From Cephalotrichum gorgonifer (taxonomy: Eukaryota; Ascomycota; Sordariomycetes; Microascales; Microascaceae), in assembly GCA_900312665.1 (NCBI GenBank), contig ONZQ02000011.1:635454-699453 (forward strand): 64,000 nt of DNA, read 5' to 3'. Below, piece by piece: positions 11,342 through 23,165 of this stretch. The notes under the pieces are model-generated. The model did no database searches. It worked only from the letters and a program-made list of their open reading frames with translations, and was not told the DNA's origin. The position numbers and the translations under genes are program-made. Position 1 is the first letter of the stretch, and the number at the start of each line of letters is the position of its first letter.

Positions 11342-12837
11342 TTACTCCCAGTCCTCATCGCTATCCTCGTCGTCCTTCCTGGAATCCTTCGGGCTGTTCG
11401 GCGCCTGGCTCGGGACCCCCGACGCGGCGCCGACGACGTCGTAGCTGGCGTCGCTGCCGGCCTGCGACTTCTCGTCGTTCGAGGACCTCCGCGCGTCGCT
11501 CGGCTTGAGGGTGGCGCCCGGGGCCGCCGCCGCCGCCGCGCGGGCGGGCGCGTGCAGGGTCGTGGAGGAGGCCGCCGAGGCGGTGCGGCCGCTGGGGCCT
11601 TCCTTCTCTTCCTCGTCGTCGGAGTCGTCGCCCCAGCCGACTTCGTCGTGCGCGGAGGCGGCTGTGAGATGAGTTAGCATTGGGGTGTTATTATTAGGGG
11701 TTAGGGAAGGATGTAAAAGGGGGGGAGGGGGAAAGGGGGGAGGAAAAGGGGGGAGAAATATCCATAACGGACGCAGCATACCTTGCAGGAGATCCCTCCT
11801 CCGGGCCTCAGCCGTCTCGATGCTGTGCCTCAGGAAGTAGTACCTCTTCCAGAAGTCCGCGTACGAGATGCTCCCGGGCACGAGCTTCTCCATCGTGGCC
11901 CTCAGCTCCGGGTACTTCAGCAGGTCCCCGCTAATCTCGTCCGTCCTCTTCTCGACGTCGAAGCCCTCCGCCCACGCCGCGAACTCGGCCGCGTCGGGGT
12001 CCTTGTTGAAGCTGTCGACGGACGTGTGGATGACGTGCAGCTGCGCGTCGAACCGGCTCGCGTGTATCACCCTCTTCCCCTGCGCGTCCTTGCTCTCGAA
12101 CGTCGCCGCCCCGCTGCCGCCCTCGCCGTCCGACGGCGGGTTGATCGTCACGGCGCCCTTGAGGAAGTCACGCACGTTGGACCCGAAGCGGAGGAGCGCC
12201 TCGTCGGCGGCGTCCTCGGCCCGCTGGAGGTCGTGGAGCCGCTTCGCGGCCTCGGACTTGAACCGCGAGAGCACCGTGCTGTCTGAGGTCGTCGCGTCTC
12301 CGGCCGAGGCGTCCGTCGGCGTCGTCGCCGCCTTGTCCTCCCCTTGCTTCGCGTCCCGGGTCTCGCCCGAGGTCGAGGGCTGTGCGGTCGTCAGGGATAG
12401 GGCGCGCGTGCGGCTGATGATGGACTGTCGGAGGTCGGTGAATCCGCGGGTCGCCTCGCCGCCGGCGGCGGTCAGTTCCTTCTGGGCGTGGCCGTAGGCT
12501 TGCTCGCCCTGGTTCCCTCAAGTTAGCATTCCGCGAGGCGAAGAATGATTCCCAGCTTCTCAGCTTCTCCCCGCCTAATGCCTGGCCGGCGGAAGAGGTT
12601 CTAGCTCTTTCTCTCTCTTTCTCTGAGTCAACAACATACCTGCTTGACTACGGTCCCAAGGAAGCCCCCAATCCTGGACCCCCACGGACTCGCCGAAAAC
12701 GCCTTGTACGCCTCCTGGAAGTCCTCGTTGATCGTAGGCTGCTGCTGCTTCTCCTGGTCCCCCTTCGTACTCCGCTCCCCCTCCTCGTCCCCCTTGGGGA
12801 ACGAGTTCTCCTGGATGTGATCATACGCCACGTCCAT
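11342..12837 (-). CDS. BSD-domain protein (Dos2/BSDC1-like)
   Basis: Three minus-strand exons (12837-12640, 12508-11782, 11661-11342) encode 414 residues; phases 0 and 1 are kept. The N-terminal part has a short helical segment (AYKAFSASPWGSRIGGFLG) and then an amphipathic stretch around the first junction. A BSD domain follows at roughly residues 205-270: it includes AEFAAWAEGF, EISGDLLKYPELRATMEKL and the diagnostic SYADFWKRYYFLRH with conserved F-W. The C-terminus is low-complexity and acidic, ending in DEDSDEDWE. Domain order and length match Dos2/BSDC1-type proteins. BSD domains are also found in TFIIH p62 and synapse-associated proteins, but this one has no PH domain. The cellular role is not predictable from sequence. 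Confidence 0.83.
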
Positions 12838-14276
12838 GGCTGCCGGTGTTTTCGCTCGTGGTTCCGGTACACTGGCAGGGGTAAGAAAGAGGTGATGCCA
12901 CCGGATGCAAGGGGTTAAAGCTGAGCTGTGTAGAAAACACCCTAGAGTGTGTGCGAGATGGGTCCGTGTCAGAAAAAGAAAAGAAAAAAAAAGGGGAAGG
13001 TGGGGAGCTTATGGCTAACACAGGTATCTTCCTTTTTTGGGGAGGGTGGTGCCTAGCAAATGGTCCGGAGTTATACGAACGATTGTCAGGCGAGGTGGAG
13101 CGTGGGTGATTGAACTGCTCGTATGTGACGAGTTCGTTGCGGGGCATACCAGAAACGCCAAGACAATATGTATGAAAGGGGGACGACTGTCCGGTCTTGG
13201 AGTGCTTAGTCATGTGATCAGGAGCTCCCAATGCAGTTTGGAGCTCTCAGCTAAGGGCGCCACTGAGTATTGCATTACACTGTGGGGCTCTATAAGTGTA
13301 AAACAGCCATCGGTGGGAATTACATGCCCACGAGGCGTCGAAGGAGCTGCCATTGGAAGCCAACTGTGACGGGAATCAAAGTTGACTATCTAGTCCCCTG
13401 GGGAAAGTCTGATTATGCCTTTAAGTGTAACCGAAGCCAATTGTAGCAAGATGAAAAAGGTAACGGCTCCATGCCTAATCATGTTTGCGAGCGAATGTGT
13501 CGTTAATTTTGACGCATACTAGCTTCAAGTATCCGGCTTTACCTTCCCTGAACTGCTCCGAAGGAATCCTCGATTCGAGACACAGACACCACCAAATACA
13601 CACAGGTTGGCCCACTCACCCTACCAAACCACGGTTCGCCTCCACTCGGCTCCAGCTCTTACCAGAAGACGACCTCACACGCAATCGCAAACGCCAGCGG
13701 CGCGACGACGCCGGGCATCTCGGATGTGACGACGGGGGTATCCCGGTGACGTCACCTATGAATTTTGGCATTGAAGACGCAGCGCTCACCTCGCCATGCT
13801 AGGCGGGTAATTCCGTGCTGAGGAGATGTAGGCATAGATGTGGACCTCAGTGCAGCTGTGGGATGTCTGAGACCGCCATGGTCGCGAGGCGGGCTACGAT
13901 GGGACCGGTGGAAGAACACATCGAGGGCCTTAAGGCGGAACTTGGGTTTGGGAGGTGCCGGAATTCATTTGGCGTGTTTGATGAAGCTGGCGGAGTGAGA
14001 GCCAATCCACAGGGCTATTTATTCACACTGTGAAGTGGCCATGGTGAACATTGGAAAGGTGCTGGTCATGTCACCGTGCATATAAGCACTGTGACCGTCA
14101 GCCCAGCCCGGGCCGCCATCGCGCGTGCGCGCAACCTGCTACTTGGGGATATGTGACTTCCAGCACTACATGTATCAAGCAGAGATAGGGCGTCAGTGTT
14201 ATACCTCTATAACCGACAGCCTTTTCCTCTGTTGGCGCAGGCCGTGAGGGCCTAAGCATCCATATCCAGTGACAGA
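12838..14276. other. Divergent intergenic region, BSD and HET genes
   Basis: 1.4 kb upstream of both genes. No ORF with family features or coherent splice sites was found. An A-rich/T-rich tract near 12975-13040 lies just upstream of the BSD gene. Confidence 0.45.
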
Positions 14277-16518
14277 ATGGCTCAGAGACTGTGTTCAGCG
14301 TGCGAAGGCATCACTCTTCGCGCGCTGTGCCAGGATGGCGGCTACCAGCATCTCCCAAACAGCCGAGAAATCTTCGAATCAGCCAGGACGTGCGACCTGT
14401 GTGACTTGATCAGACATGCGATGCACCAGAATATATCATATGCTGCTGGCACCCGGGCACAGAGAGAGCAGAAAATACTTGCAGATATCCCTCCTGAGCC
14501 CATGTTCCTCCTTGGATCTGCATCGCCGCCTCCCTTGGACCACCAATCCGGCCCTGCCAGTCCGGATGGCCCCTTCAACCTGATTGGTATCGACGTCCAT
14601 ATGCCTGCTATGGGAGGTCAAGATATTGTCCAGCTAAGTCTCGTTGCCAGCCCGGGTATCACATCACGGCCTTATCCCCCTTTTCAGTACGAGTGACGAA
14701 CGTTGTATTTCTGATGGTCAAACAGGAAGCGAGGCGCGCCGGGATGGCCATGTGATTGGCAGGCCACTGCTCCAAGACGCATCTTCTGCCGAGGCCCTCG
14801 ACCTCCTCAGGGGATGGTTCCGTAGCTGTATCTCCGGGCATCCGGCTTGCCGTCTATCTTTCTTCGCGCCCGAAGTGCACCGTTTGACTGATGCACCCCC
14901 TCTTCCCACGAGGGTGGTCGACGTTGGGTCATCCGACGGGCTCCAAGAGCCACAGCTAAAGCTCACGGGCGGAGCATGCGCGCTCTACGCCACACTCAGT
15001 CACTGCTGGGGGAAGCACCAAATCATCACGACGACGACCGCGAATCTGCACCAACACTGCAAAGTGATTCGCTTCTCCGAACTGTCCAAGACTTTCCAGG
15101 ACGCGGTCGTGATTACTCGGGCGCTTGGGCTTCGCTATCTGTGGATTGACAGCCTGTGCATAATCCAAGACGACAAGCAGGACTGGAAAGAAGAATCGGC
15201 GAAGATGGGGAGGATCTACCAGAACGCCGCCATCACCATTGCCGCTTCCTGGGCGAAGGACGGTCGTGAGGGGTGTTTCCAGCCGCGTTCATTCTCGTCG
15301 CCGCGGGTTGCACTGCCATATTCAGTGGACGGCGAGGCAATCCCTGGCGAATTCATGCACGCGACCCTCTTTCCGGATGCAGCCGTCAGCGACTTGGACG
15401 GGTCACCGCTGGGACAGCGAGCCTGGATCACGCAGGAGTGGATGCTATCCCCGCGAACCGTACACTACACCAGGGCGCGCTTTGTCTGGGCCTGTAGGAC
15501 CGTCCTAGAAGGTGAAGATGGCGAGGTAATTCCCCAGATGAACGAGCAGCGACTATTGGAAAGCGTCAGGCGCTTCAGAGACCACAAAAACAAGCCTTCC
15601 GAGGAGCGGGGGCCGGCCGAGCTGGACGATATGGCCGAATTCTTTGCAGACTGGTGCGACGTGGTGTGCACTTACACCTCACGACAGCTAACCTACGAGA
15701 GCGACAGGCCGATCGCCATCCTTGGTTTGGCGGATGAGATTCGTCAGGGAATACGCGCAGAGTATACAGCAGGGGTCTTCTACGAAGGGGACCAGCACCG
15801 TCCGGCTACCACCCCCCTGGACGGACGTGACGAATCGTCCGATCCGCCGAGCGTTGGTCCTCCTCGATCTTTCGCGGACATAGCGGATCGCTGCATGATC
15901 CTGCAACTGCTCTGGTTCAGCAAGATCGACTTGGTACGGCCCGCGGCCCTGTGCCACTTCCCATCCTGGTCGTGGACCTCTACAATGGGTGAGGTTGCAT
16001 ACCACATCCCGGCACGGACGGGGAAGCCGGTAGCAAGCCGCATCCGCATCTGCGACGTGCCTACATCATACCCGCAATTGGGAAGCGATGTGTCCTTGGT
16101 CTTGCACGCGCCGATAAAGCCGCTTGACCTCGGGAAATACCGCGTGGCGTATACTGACACGCTCATCGATTGGCCGATGGAAACGCCATTCTACGAGTTT
16201 CACTCCCGGACGACATTCGCGGATGGAGCGGCGATCATTTCCCGGAAAGCGGTTTACATTGCCCACGCGGATGAGAGGCCGGTGGGATGTCTGTCGATTG
16301 ACACCGGGACCCTGCCGCCGGACACCGATCTCTTTTGCGTATGCTTTTCCGTCAACGAGGTGGGTGGCGCATTTGACGGGTTCAACGTCATGATTGTGGC
16401 CGAACGTCGCGACGCGGATAAGGAGCCGGAGAGGCAGTTCGTGAGACTCGGTGTTGGCGAGATTGTGGAGGAGGGCTGGTTTGACGACGCAAGCTCTAGC
16501 AGGATATTGCTCAAGTAA
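14277..16518 (+). CDS. Heterokaryon-incompatibility (HET) domain protein
   Basis: Two exons, 14277-14655 and 14726-16518 (phase 1, 70-bp intron), give 723 residues. Residues 1-40 have paired Cys motifs (CSACEG, CDLCD), which often precede HET domains and may bind metal. The HET domain spans about residues 210-355. Its three hallmark blocks are visible: ATLSHCWG near 215-222, LGLRYLWIDSLCIIQDD near 260-276, and MGRIYQNAAITIAAS just after, followed by LGQRAWITQEW-type sequence near 390. The rest has the usual diffuse C-terminal region with PSWSW (about 535). HET proteins trigger cell death after fusion of unlike hyphae or in response to NLR partners. Whether this one is active in that sense is unknown. 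No NLR partner or other HET gene is adjacent. Confidence 0.9.
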
Positions 16519-16974
16519 TGTTTTTTTCCTACGGATAGGAGAAAGCCGTCGAACTGGGCTTCCTGCGCGCAGGCGGCAGAATCCATACGAGAGTGGTGCG
16601 AGGCTGCTAGCTCGGGAGCTTGGGGGGCAGGGGGGGAGGTTACACTTCCACAGCCAGCGGATGGGCCACTCGCGCCACGGTCTTTACAGGCAGCTCCAAC
16701 GCCCGGACGTTTGACTTTCACGCTGGCGACACCACCGCATTCCCCGACAAACCCCGGGTAAGTCATCGTTTCTTCCCTTCCATGCTCTACTTTCAAGGTG
16801 CTCCCTTTCTCCTGGCCGCTGTTCGAGTATTTCTTTTCAAAGGCACCAACCAAGCGATGGGACAGACGCTACATTTAGAGCAATGTCCGAGATGGTAGCA
16901 CCTCATCGTGTAGATCGAGATCTATTACAGGTCCGACAAGATAGCGGACATCCCTCCTCCCCACTGAGACAGTC

Positions 16975-16997
16975 AGTATCACACTGGCACTGATACT
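16975..16997. other. Short perfect inverted repeat
   Basis: AGTATCA, a 9-base spacer, then TGATACT: a 7-bp perfect stem about 460 bp after the HET stop codon. It may be chance. Confidence 0.4.
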
Positions 16998-17079
16998 ATA
17001 GGATATTGTCACCCAGGCACTGCTGAATGTGCTTGCCCCTATCCTTCATCTTTTATATCCTTCTTGAATTCTAAATAGC

Positions 17080-17190
17080 CCCTTCTTCTTATTCTTCCTC
17101 CCCCTCCTCTTCTTATTCTTTCTTATTCTTTCTTATTATTCTTCCTCTTATTCTTCTTCTTCCTCTTCTTCCTCTTATTCTTCTTTTTTT
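17080..17190. repeat. TTCTTATTC pyrimidine microsatellite
   Basis: Imperfect tandem TTCTTATTC/TTCCTC units making about 110 bp of almost pure pyrimidine on the plus strand. Confidence 0.85.
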
Positions 17191-18456
17191 TTCATGAAAA
17201 AAATCTGACCGGAAAGAACAGCGCCTGTTTCGTGCCGGGTTTTTTTGTCTGTTTAACAAGAGTGCTCGCTGCCAATGGGGCGACTACGCCGGTTTCGGTC
17301 AGCCGCTGCTACAGCGGGGCATTATTATTCCAAGAAAGAGGCGGATGCCCGGGGGGAAACATAAACTCGAACCAGTTGGCAGTATTCTGAAGCTCCCTTG
17401 GAGCAATACTCGCTCAACCGAGGCCTTGGGTACCAGGATTGGGGACATGGCGACGCAGGGTCTTGGGTATTTTCCATTTGTGATGCATCCAGATTCTCGG
17501 CTCTTGAATGATATGTGCCCTGCGATGTCGTAAGAGTGTATGTACCCGCCCGCATCGACGCAGCTGCTTGCCTCTCATTAACAACACGCTGGCCCTGCAA
17601 TTTGATCATTTCACGCCCCTTCATTCTCAGGAGACCATTTCCCAGCTGAGGGCATCCGTTGATGGTAAATGGCCCATAGATTAGACCCGGGAGAAGGGAG
17701 GGAATGGAGCATCGGTAGCTTACAGGTTTACAAGAGACCCATGGACAATGAAGCAAAATACATAGAATACTTGTACGTACACGATCATGTTCCCTACGTG
17801 CAACCTAGACGAGTAAACTCCTCCCAGAATATGTCCCCCCCCCCCCCACTCCCCCCCTCTCTTCCCTCCCCTCTCGAGAATACATCGGCAATTCCACGAG
17901 AACATAAGACGGGGGGGGGGAGAAATGAACAGAACAAACTCCTATTCCATCCTCCTAAAACGGCGCCCCAAACCAAGAAAAACAAAAACCCCCATGACAC
18001 CCCGGGGGGTCAAAGCCATTTCGTAACATAAACCACTTCCCTCCTTCCGAAGCTCCCCTTCCTTTCCCCCTTCCCACCCTCTTCTCCCTTCTCCGAAACC
18101 CTGACCCGATCTCATCTCGGCATCCCGGCCCCGGGACCCCCGCGGGGGACCGCCCTATGAAATATCAAACGCTGTAAAAGTGGTGTTTCCCGTGCTAATT
18201 TTTATCTTGGCCCCCCCCCCATTATACTCCGAAAAAAAAAGTTCCACCGTTCTGTATTTCAAATCTCGCCACTCCTTACCGAAGGAGTGAAAAGGGGGGA
18301 AACAAATAGCCGAAATCGCAAAGTTGGTTGAGAGGGGAATGTTGGCACAGGCCGCTGCAAAAAACGAAATAATAAGAGAGCAACCAGAGAAGGCGGAGAA
18401 ACCCTCCGTGAGAGGAAAAAGAGGATAGGATGTAGCAGGTGTTTTCTCCCACCCGG

Positions 18457-20429
18457 CTACGCCTTCTGCTTCTGCTCACCCTCTCGTCCCATGAGCTTGT
18501 CGCCGCACTTTTGCACAAAGTCATTGCCGAGATACTTCCCGAGCACGGCCTCGAACTCCTGCTCCTGGACGACGGGGCCTTCGCCCGAGCACTTGGCCTT
18601 CGCCTGCAGCTCGGAGCAGAGACTGTCCAGGTCGAAGTCGCCGCCCTGCACCTTTTCGCAGGTTTGTATTTTGTTCCTTGTAGACAGTTAGCAAATGGTC
18701 CAAAAAAAGAAAGAAAGAAAAGAGATCGAGGAGGTAAAGAAACAGGGTCAAACATACCAGATGTCGACGCAGTTCAGGCCGTCCTTGGTGTTGGCAGCCG
18801 GCTCATCCTTGACAACGATGGGGTCCACGGTATCCAGCTGCGCGTTTATTTGCGCCACGAGGTCCTTCTTCGGCGCTGGCGCCGCCGGTACGGTCGGCGG
18901 CAGGTTGTACGGAGTAAAGAAGTCCATGTCGATCGCAGCATCGTTGAAGAAGGTGTCCTCGAGGCTCAGGATGTTGTTCTGAGGCTCCCTGTAATCACCG
19001 TACAGCTGAGGGTCGAACTGGCCGCCGTTTTGCTGTGCTAACCAGTCAAAGCTCAGATCTGTGGAAAGGTTGCCGCCGAAAGTATTCGCTATCCCAAGAG
19101 TTAGCTCAGCGATCGATAACAGAACCCCTCCACCCCTCGTATACGACTTACCCTGCCCATTGTCGGCCGTAGACATGGATGGTTGTTCCTCGCCAATCGT
19201 CGTCATGGTATCCACAGGCTTGAATCCCAAAGGCGACTGGGTATACGGCTCTGGAGAAGTACCGCAGGAAGAGTTCGTCCCCAGGTTCGGTGACGATCCT
19301 GAGGGTGACCCGGTGGTAGCGCTCCCGAGGCTGTAGTGCCCGGAATCCAGACTTGACCTCGTGATAGGCAAGCTATTGAAGAGATCGTAATGGGAGGCGG
19401 GCGAACGGTTCACGTTGTTAGCGCTTGCAGGTGAACCATTCGACTTGGGGCCGGTCCGGTCGCTCGAGCTGACAGTGTTAAGGGGAGGGTTAGCGGGCGA
19501 AGATGAGGACGACTTCTGACCCGTGGGCCTGGCGTTGTTCTGAACGGGCCCTGGAAGGTGGCCAAACTTGGGGAACTCGAACTGGAAGTCAATATTGTTG
19601 AGACTCCGAAGGCCTTGGTTGCCGATTCCACCCGCAGACCGGTCGCGAGTGGCAGCTGGGCCGGAGGCCATCAACCGAACCTTGCGCTTGTACTCGTTCA
19701 GCTCGGCCGTTACCGTCTCGAGTTGCTTGCGGAGAGTAGTGTTCTGGCTGTTCGCCGCGTCCGACTTCTTCTCCAGCTCCACGACCTTGGTCTCCAGATC
19801 CTTCAGGTGCTGCTCCTTCCGCTCACGGAATGCGCGCTGGGCCGCGCGGTTCTGAGCCTTCCGTTTCTATAGAAGGCAAAATAGGGTTAGAAAGTCGGAT
19901 ATACCAACAGATCGAGGTGCCCACTAGTCTGTAGTCGGCGGGAAAAACTCACGGAAGTAGGCTCTGACGTCAACGGCTTGCGGCCAGGCTTCTTGGGCAC
20001 CTTGTCGGTGCTCTCCCGTCTTTTAGCGTCGTTCCCTCCGGGGCTTCCCTCGTTATCGTCGTCGTCGTCCCTCGCCCGCTTCTCCGGGGTGTCGTTCTCG
20101 GGCGAGCCCGACTCTGCAGATACTGTCCCGTCATCAGGGATGGGGTTGGAGAGGGTGGAAACATCAAAATCAAAACTCGAGTCGGCGCCAAAGTCGACGT
20201 CGTAGTTCCCCAGGTAGGGACTCCCATGGAGGTCGTTATAGGTGGCGGTCTGCTGGGCAGGGGAGGCCTCGAGCGACGTAGGCGACATGGAGAGGGAGTT
20301 GCCCGAGGTGAACTGGCCGGAGGGCTGTTTGTTCTGGCCCGAGGCCAGGGCCTGTAATAGCACTTGCTGTTGCTGAGGTGATAGGTAGAAAGGGAACCCG
20401 TTCTGGGTGTTGTATCCGGTGGAGGCCAT
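18457..20429 (-). CDS. YAP1: AP-1-like bZIP oxidative-stress regulator (Yap1/NapA type)
   Basis: Redox-sensing transcription factor of the Yap1/Pap1/NapA family, which is nuclear when oxidised and exported when reduced. Four exons (20429-19953, 19866-19152, 19088-18758, 18676-18457) encode 580 residues; phases 0, 1 and 2 are consistent. The start is the ATG at 20429 (MASTGYNTQ); upstream in frame there is only a TTG. The basic region KRKAQNRAAQRAFRERKEQH begins right after the first intron (residue 160) and is followed by a leucine zipper to about 215. An n-CRD-like segment, SSCGTSPEPYTQSP, has a single Cys. The c-CRD in the last 80 residues has five Cys: NCVDIW, TCEKV, LCSEL, KCSGE and KCGDK. 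The last junction completes the Trp codon of DIW. The leader region upstream is long and lacks a gene. Confidence 0.94.
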
Positions 20430-23165
20430 CGTAAACGTCAATCGAGAAGCAGCGCTCGGCTCGGTAGCTTATGGTGATATATCGGGTGGAAGGGAGGCGG
20501 CAGAGGCGGCAGAGGCGGCAGCGGCGACAATTGAGGGCGCAATAGAACGAGATAGTCGACGAGAGGGCCCGTTAAAAGGGTTGCGGTCCGATGGATGAAG
20601 GAGTATTATCACGGGCCTCTTTCAGGCAGGCGCACCGATCACCCACGTCTGCCCGGCTTTTGCGGCAAACAGAGGCAGGCGAGATAATGATCCTTCTCGC
20701 CCGCGGGCCTGGGTCTGTAGATGGAACAGGAGGAGGGCCTGAGGCACAAGCCAGGCGAGCTTCACGGTCGCAACTTGCGAGGTATGGATATGAACGTGGA
20801 TTCAGTGTTGACTGCGACTGTGAAGGTCGCTCCAAGATTCTGGATGACAGGTGGTCGAAGGGGCAGCAGGATGTACAATGTTGATGCCTGGGGCAGGCCG
20901 GCTCCTGGCGGGATTCTGGCGGTGGTGGATACTTGCGTATGCAGAGTGCAGAAACTTCTGCCTGAGTCACTCAACAATTCCTTTCTCCGACGATAATCGG
21001 TACGGAGGGTATGGTATCCTGGTGGCCAAGGGAATGGTAGGTTGCTGGTTTGAGTGAGAAATGCGTCGAATCGAATAGAGAGGGGAAGAAAGGGCGCGGG
21101 GAGTGGGGAGAATGTCAATTTGTCAGCTCCGTCATGGGGTATGACATGCCGTCGGAATTAGGAAATAGAGGGGTCGGGGGGGGCGAAGTACCCAACGGTC
21201 CCTGTGAAACGCGAGGGCCGACCAGTGGCCGCCGCCATTCGGCGTGGAAGCATGGGATGGGGCGCCATGCAGGAATACCCCGAAAAAGGCCACTAGCGGA
21301 AGCTCGGCTTATTTTCTCCCCCCTCGCCCCGCAGAGATAAACTTTCTCCCTTTGCCTTAAGAGGCGCGTGCATTGTTAAGGTACTCGTACTCGTACTCGT
21401 ACTCGTACTCGTCATCCTCTCTCGCCTGTCGTATTATGAGAAGTTTCATGACCGGCCCTGCCGGATCCAAATACAAGTACAACCACAAGGCCCGCGCACG
21501 AACACTTAGATGCCACAATTGCTATATTCAACGCCCACAAATTATCCACAACCCATCAAGTGTCGTCATCGTCTGATTGAGTGTCATTCGGCGTTAAACC
21601 ATCCTCCCCTGCCTGTGCCCCCACATCTGACCGACTCTAGCCACTGGCTGCAGATAATATGGGTAAAGAGGGTGAGGACGAACTTGGACGCACTCGTAGT
21701 GGTGGAAGCCTAATATGCAAGTACTTGTACAAGTTGGGTATGGGCTGGGCTATCCTTCCACCACCTCATTCACGCCTGGTACCTCTCACTACTACTCGTA
21801 CGTTACGTTACCTACCTTCCCGTCCACAGAACCGTGCGAGTGGTGAAGAAGCGGATTGGACCTGTCCAACGCCGAATCCAGTTCCGAAAGCGGGCCGCTG
21901 AATCCTCACCATCCATCCCGCCGTACTCGTCGAGTGTGGTGGGAGGCATGATCTCACATGCGGGTCGGGTCACCCGTGTTTCTTGCATCATTTCGACCGA
22001 ATCCCGACGGATCCGGTCTCCAGCGCCTCGGCTCCCCCCGACAACAGTAACCCACTTTAGTAGGTGAAGGGTCCAATCGAACGTGGATCTCCCCCTCCTT
22101 TGTCCCTATCGTAGGGCCGCCAGCAAGGTCGTATGATTGCTTGTAGTACTAGTGTGGAGTACAAGTACAATTATTACTCACGCCGAACAAGGCGAGCGCT
22201 AGTGTCAGGTCTGTCTCGGGAGTTAAGGTAAATAAAGAACCGCCCTACCTTTATCTCCGCTGTGTCTCTACCCCTGATCGGGGATGTCGGGGGGGCACAC
22301 TTCTCAGGGCAGAGACGGGCTCTATTATTTAATGACATTAGAATCACTCTGGGCCGAGAATAACAAGGTAACCGGTACACCACAGTCCTATCACAGCGAT
22401 ACATGTACCGATATCTCATCTCTGACTGGAGCGATATCCGCGCTGCCACGGTGTCCTCATCCCAGGAGACTCGGCTCTGACTAGCCCGTGCAACTAGCCC
22501 TCACCGACATAGCTTCCGGAGGAAAGGTGTATTGCCAAGCTAAACTTGAAGCCTCGAGGTTGGGTCAGAATGTTAAGTTTGCCGTCTCGGCACACAGGCC
22601 GGACAGACACTCCTCAACAGGGAGCGACAAATGGAAGCGGAAACACCGGGTGTTGCTTGCACCAGAAACCAATCGGGTGCTAGGATGTTCGAAGCCTATC
22701 AGATCCCGGTAGGCACGATCGCTTGAGTCAAAGTGCTACGGCGTCGAACTAGCCTCAGTCGAAGCCAGTCGATAGCCGACTCAAAGGAGAGTTACACCTC
22801 TACAAGTATGGCGCTGTGAACAGGGCCATGGTTGGCGTGTATTTGTATCCCACCAGACATGGCTCTCTCTGTTGGGATCAACCCACAGTACTAGGCGTAT
22901 TATAACGGATATACTACGCTCTATAACTTAGCCATATTAAGTCCCTAAGCAAAGGCACTTATGGCAACGCGAAGGATCGAGAGGCGAGATAAGGTTCCCT
23001 GACCATCCTTGTCCCATGACAAACGAGCGAGGGAGGAGTTCAACAAACATAGGCATCTTTAGACATAAGCTACCACCTGTAAATCGTATATACACCCTCA
23101 TACCGAACCCGGCAGGGCTCTCTACCAGGACCGACCCCGGCTATCCCGCCCCATACCGTCCCCCC
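20430..23165. other. Intergenic upstream of YAP1
   Basis: 2.7 kb with no supportable gene. The YAP1 side probably holds a long leader and promoter. It contains the GTACTC array at 21381-21412 and GTACTTGTAC/GTACAAGTAC words at 21721 and 22159. Confidence 0.5.
21381..21412. repeat. (GTACTC)5 hexamer array
   Basis: Five perfect tandem copies of GTACTC plus GT, inside the YAP1 upstream region. The unit is the same core as the dispersed GTACTCGTAC word. Confidence 0.95.

Larger units (their letters stand above)
16519..18456. other. Intergenic, pyrimidine-rich
   Basis: Convergent 3' regions of the HET gene (+) and AP-1 (-). It holds a TTCTTATTC-type pyrimidine microsatellite, poly-C and poly-G runs near 17830-17850 and 17913-17921, and a small hairpin at 16975-16997. 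No gene seen. Confidence 0.5.

Noticed and set aside
20430..20441. Four-codon extension of YAP1
   Set aside because: The first codon is TTG; the ATG at 20429 is the supported start.
21373..21576. Frame encoding Ser-Tyr repeats
   Set aside because: It is only the translation of the (GTACTC)5 microsatellite.
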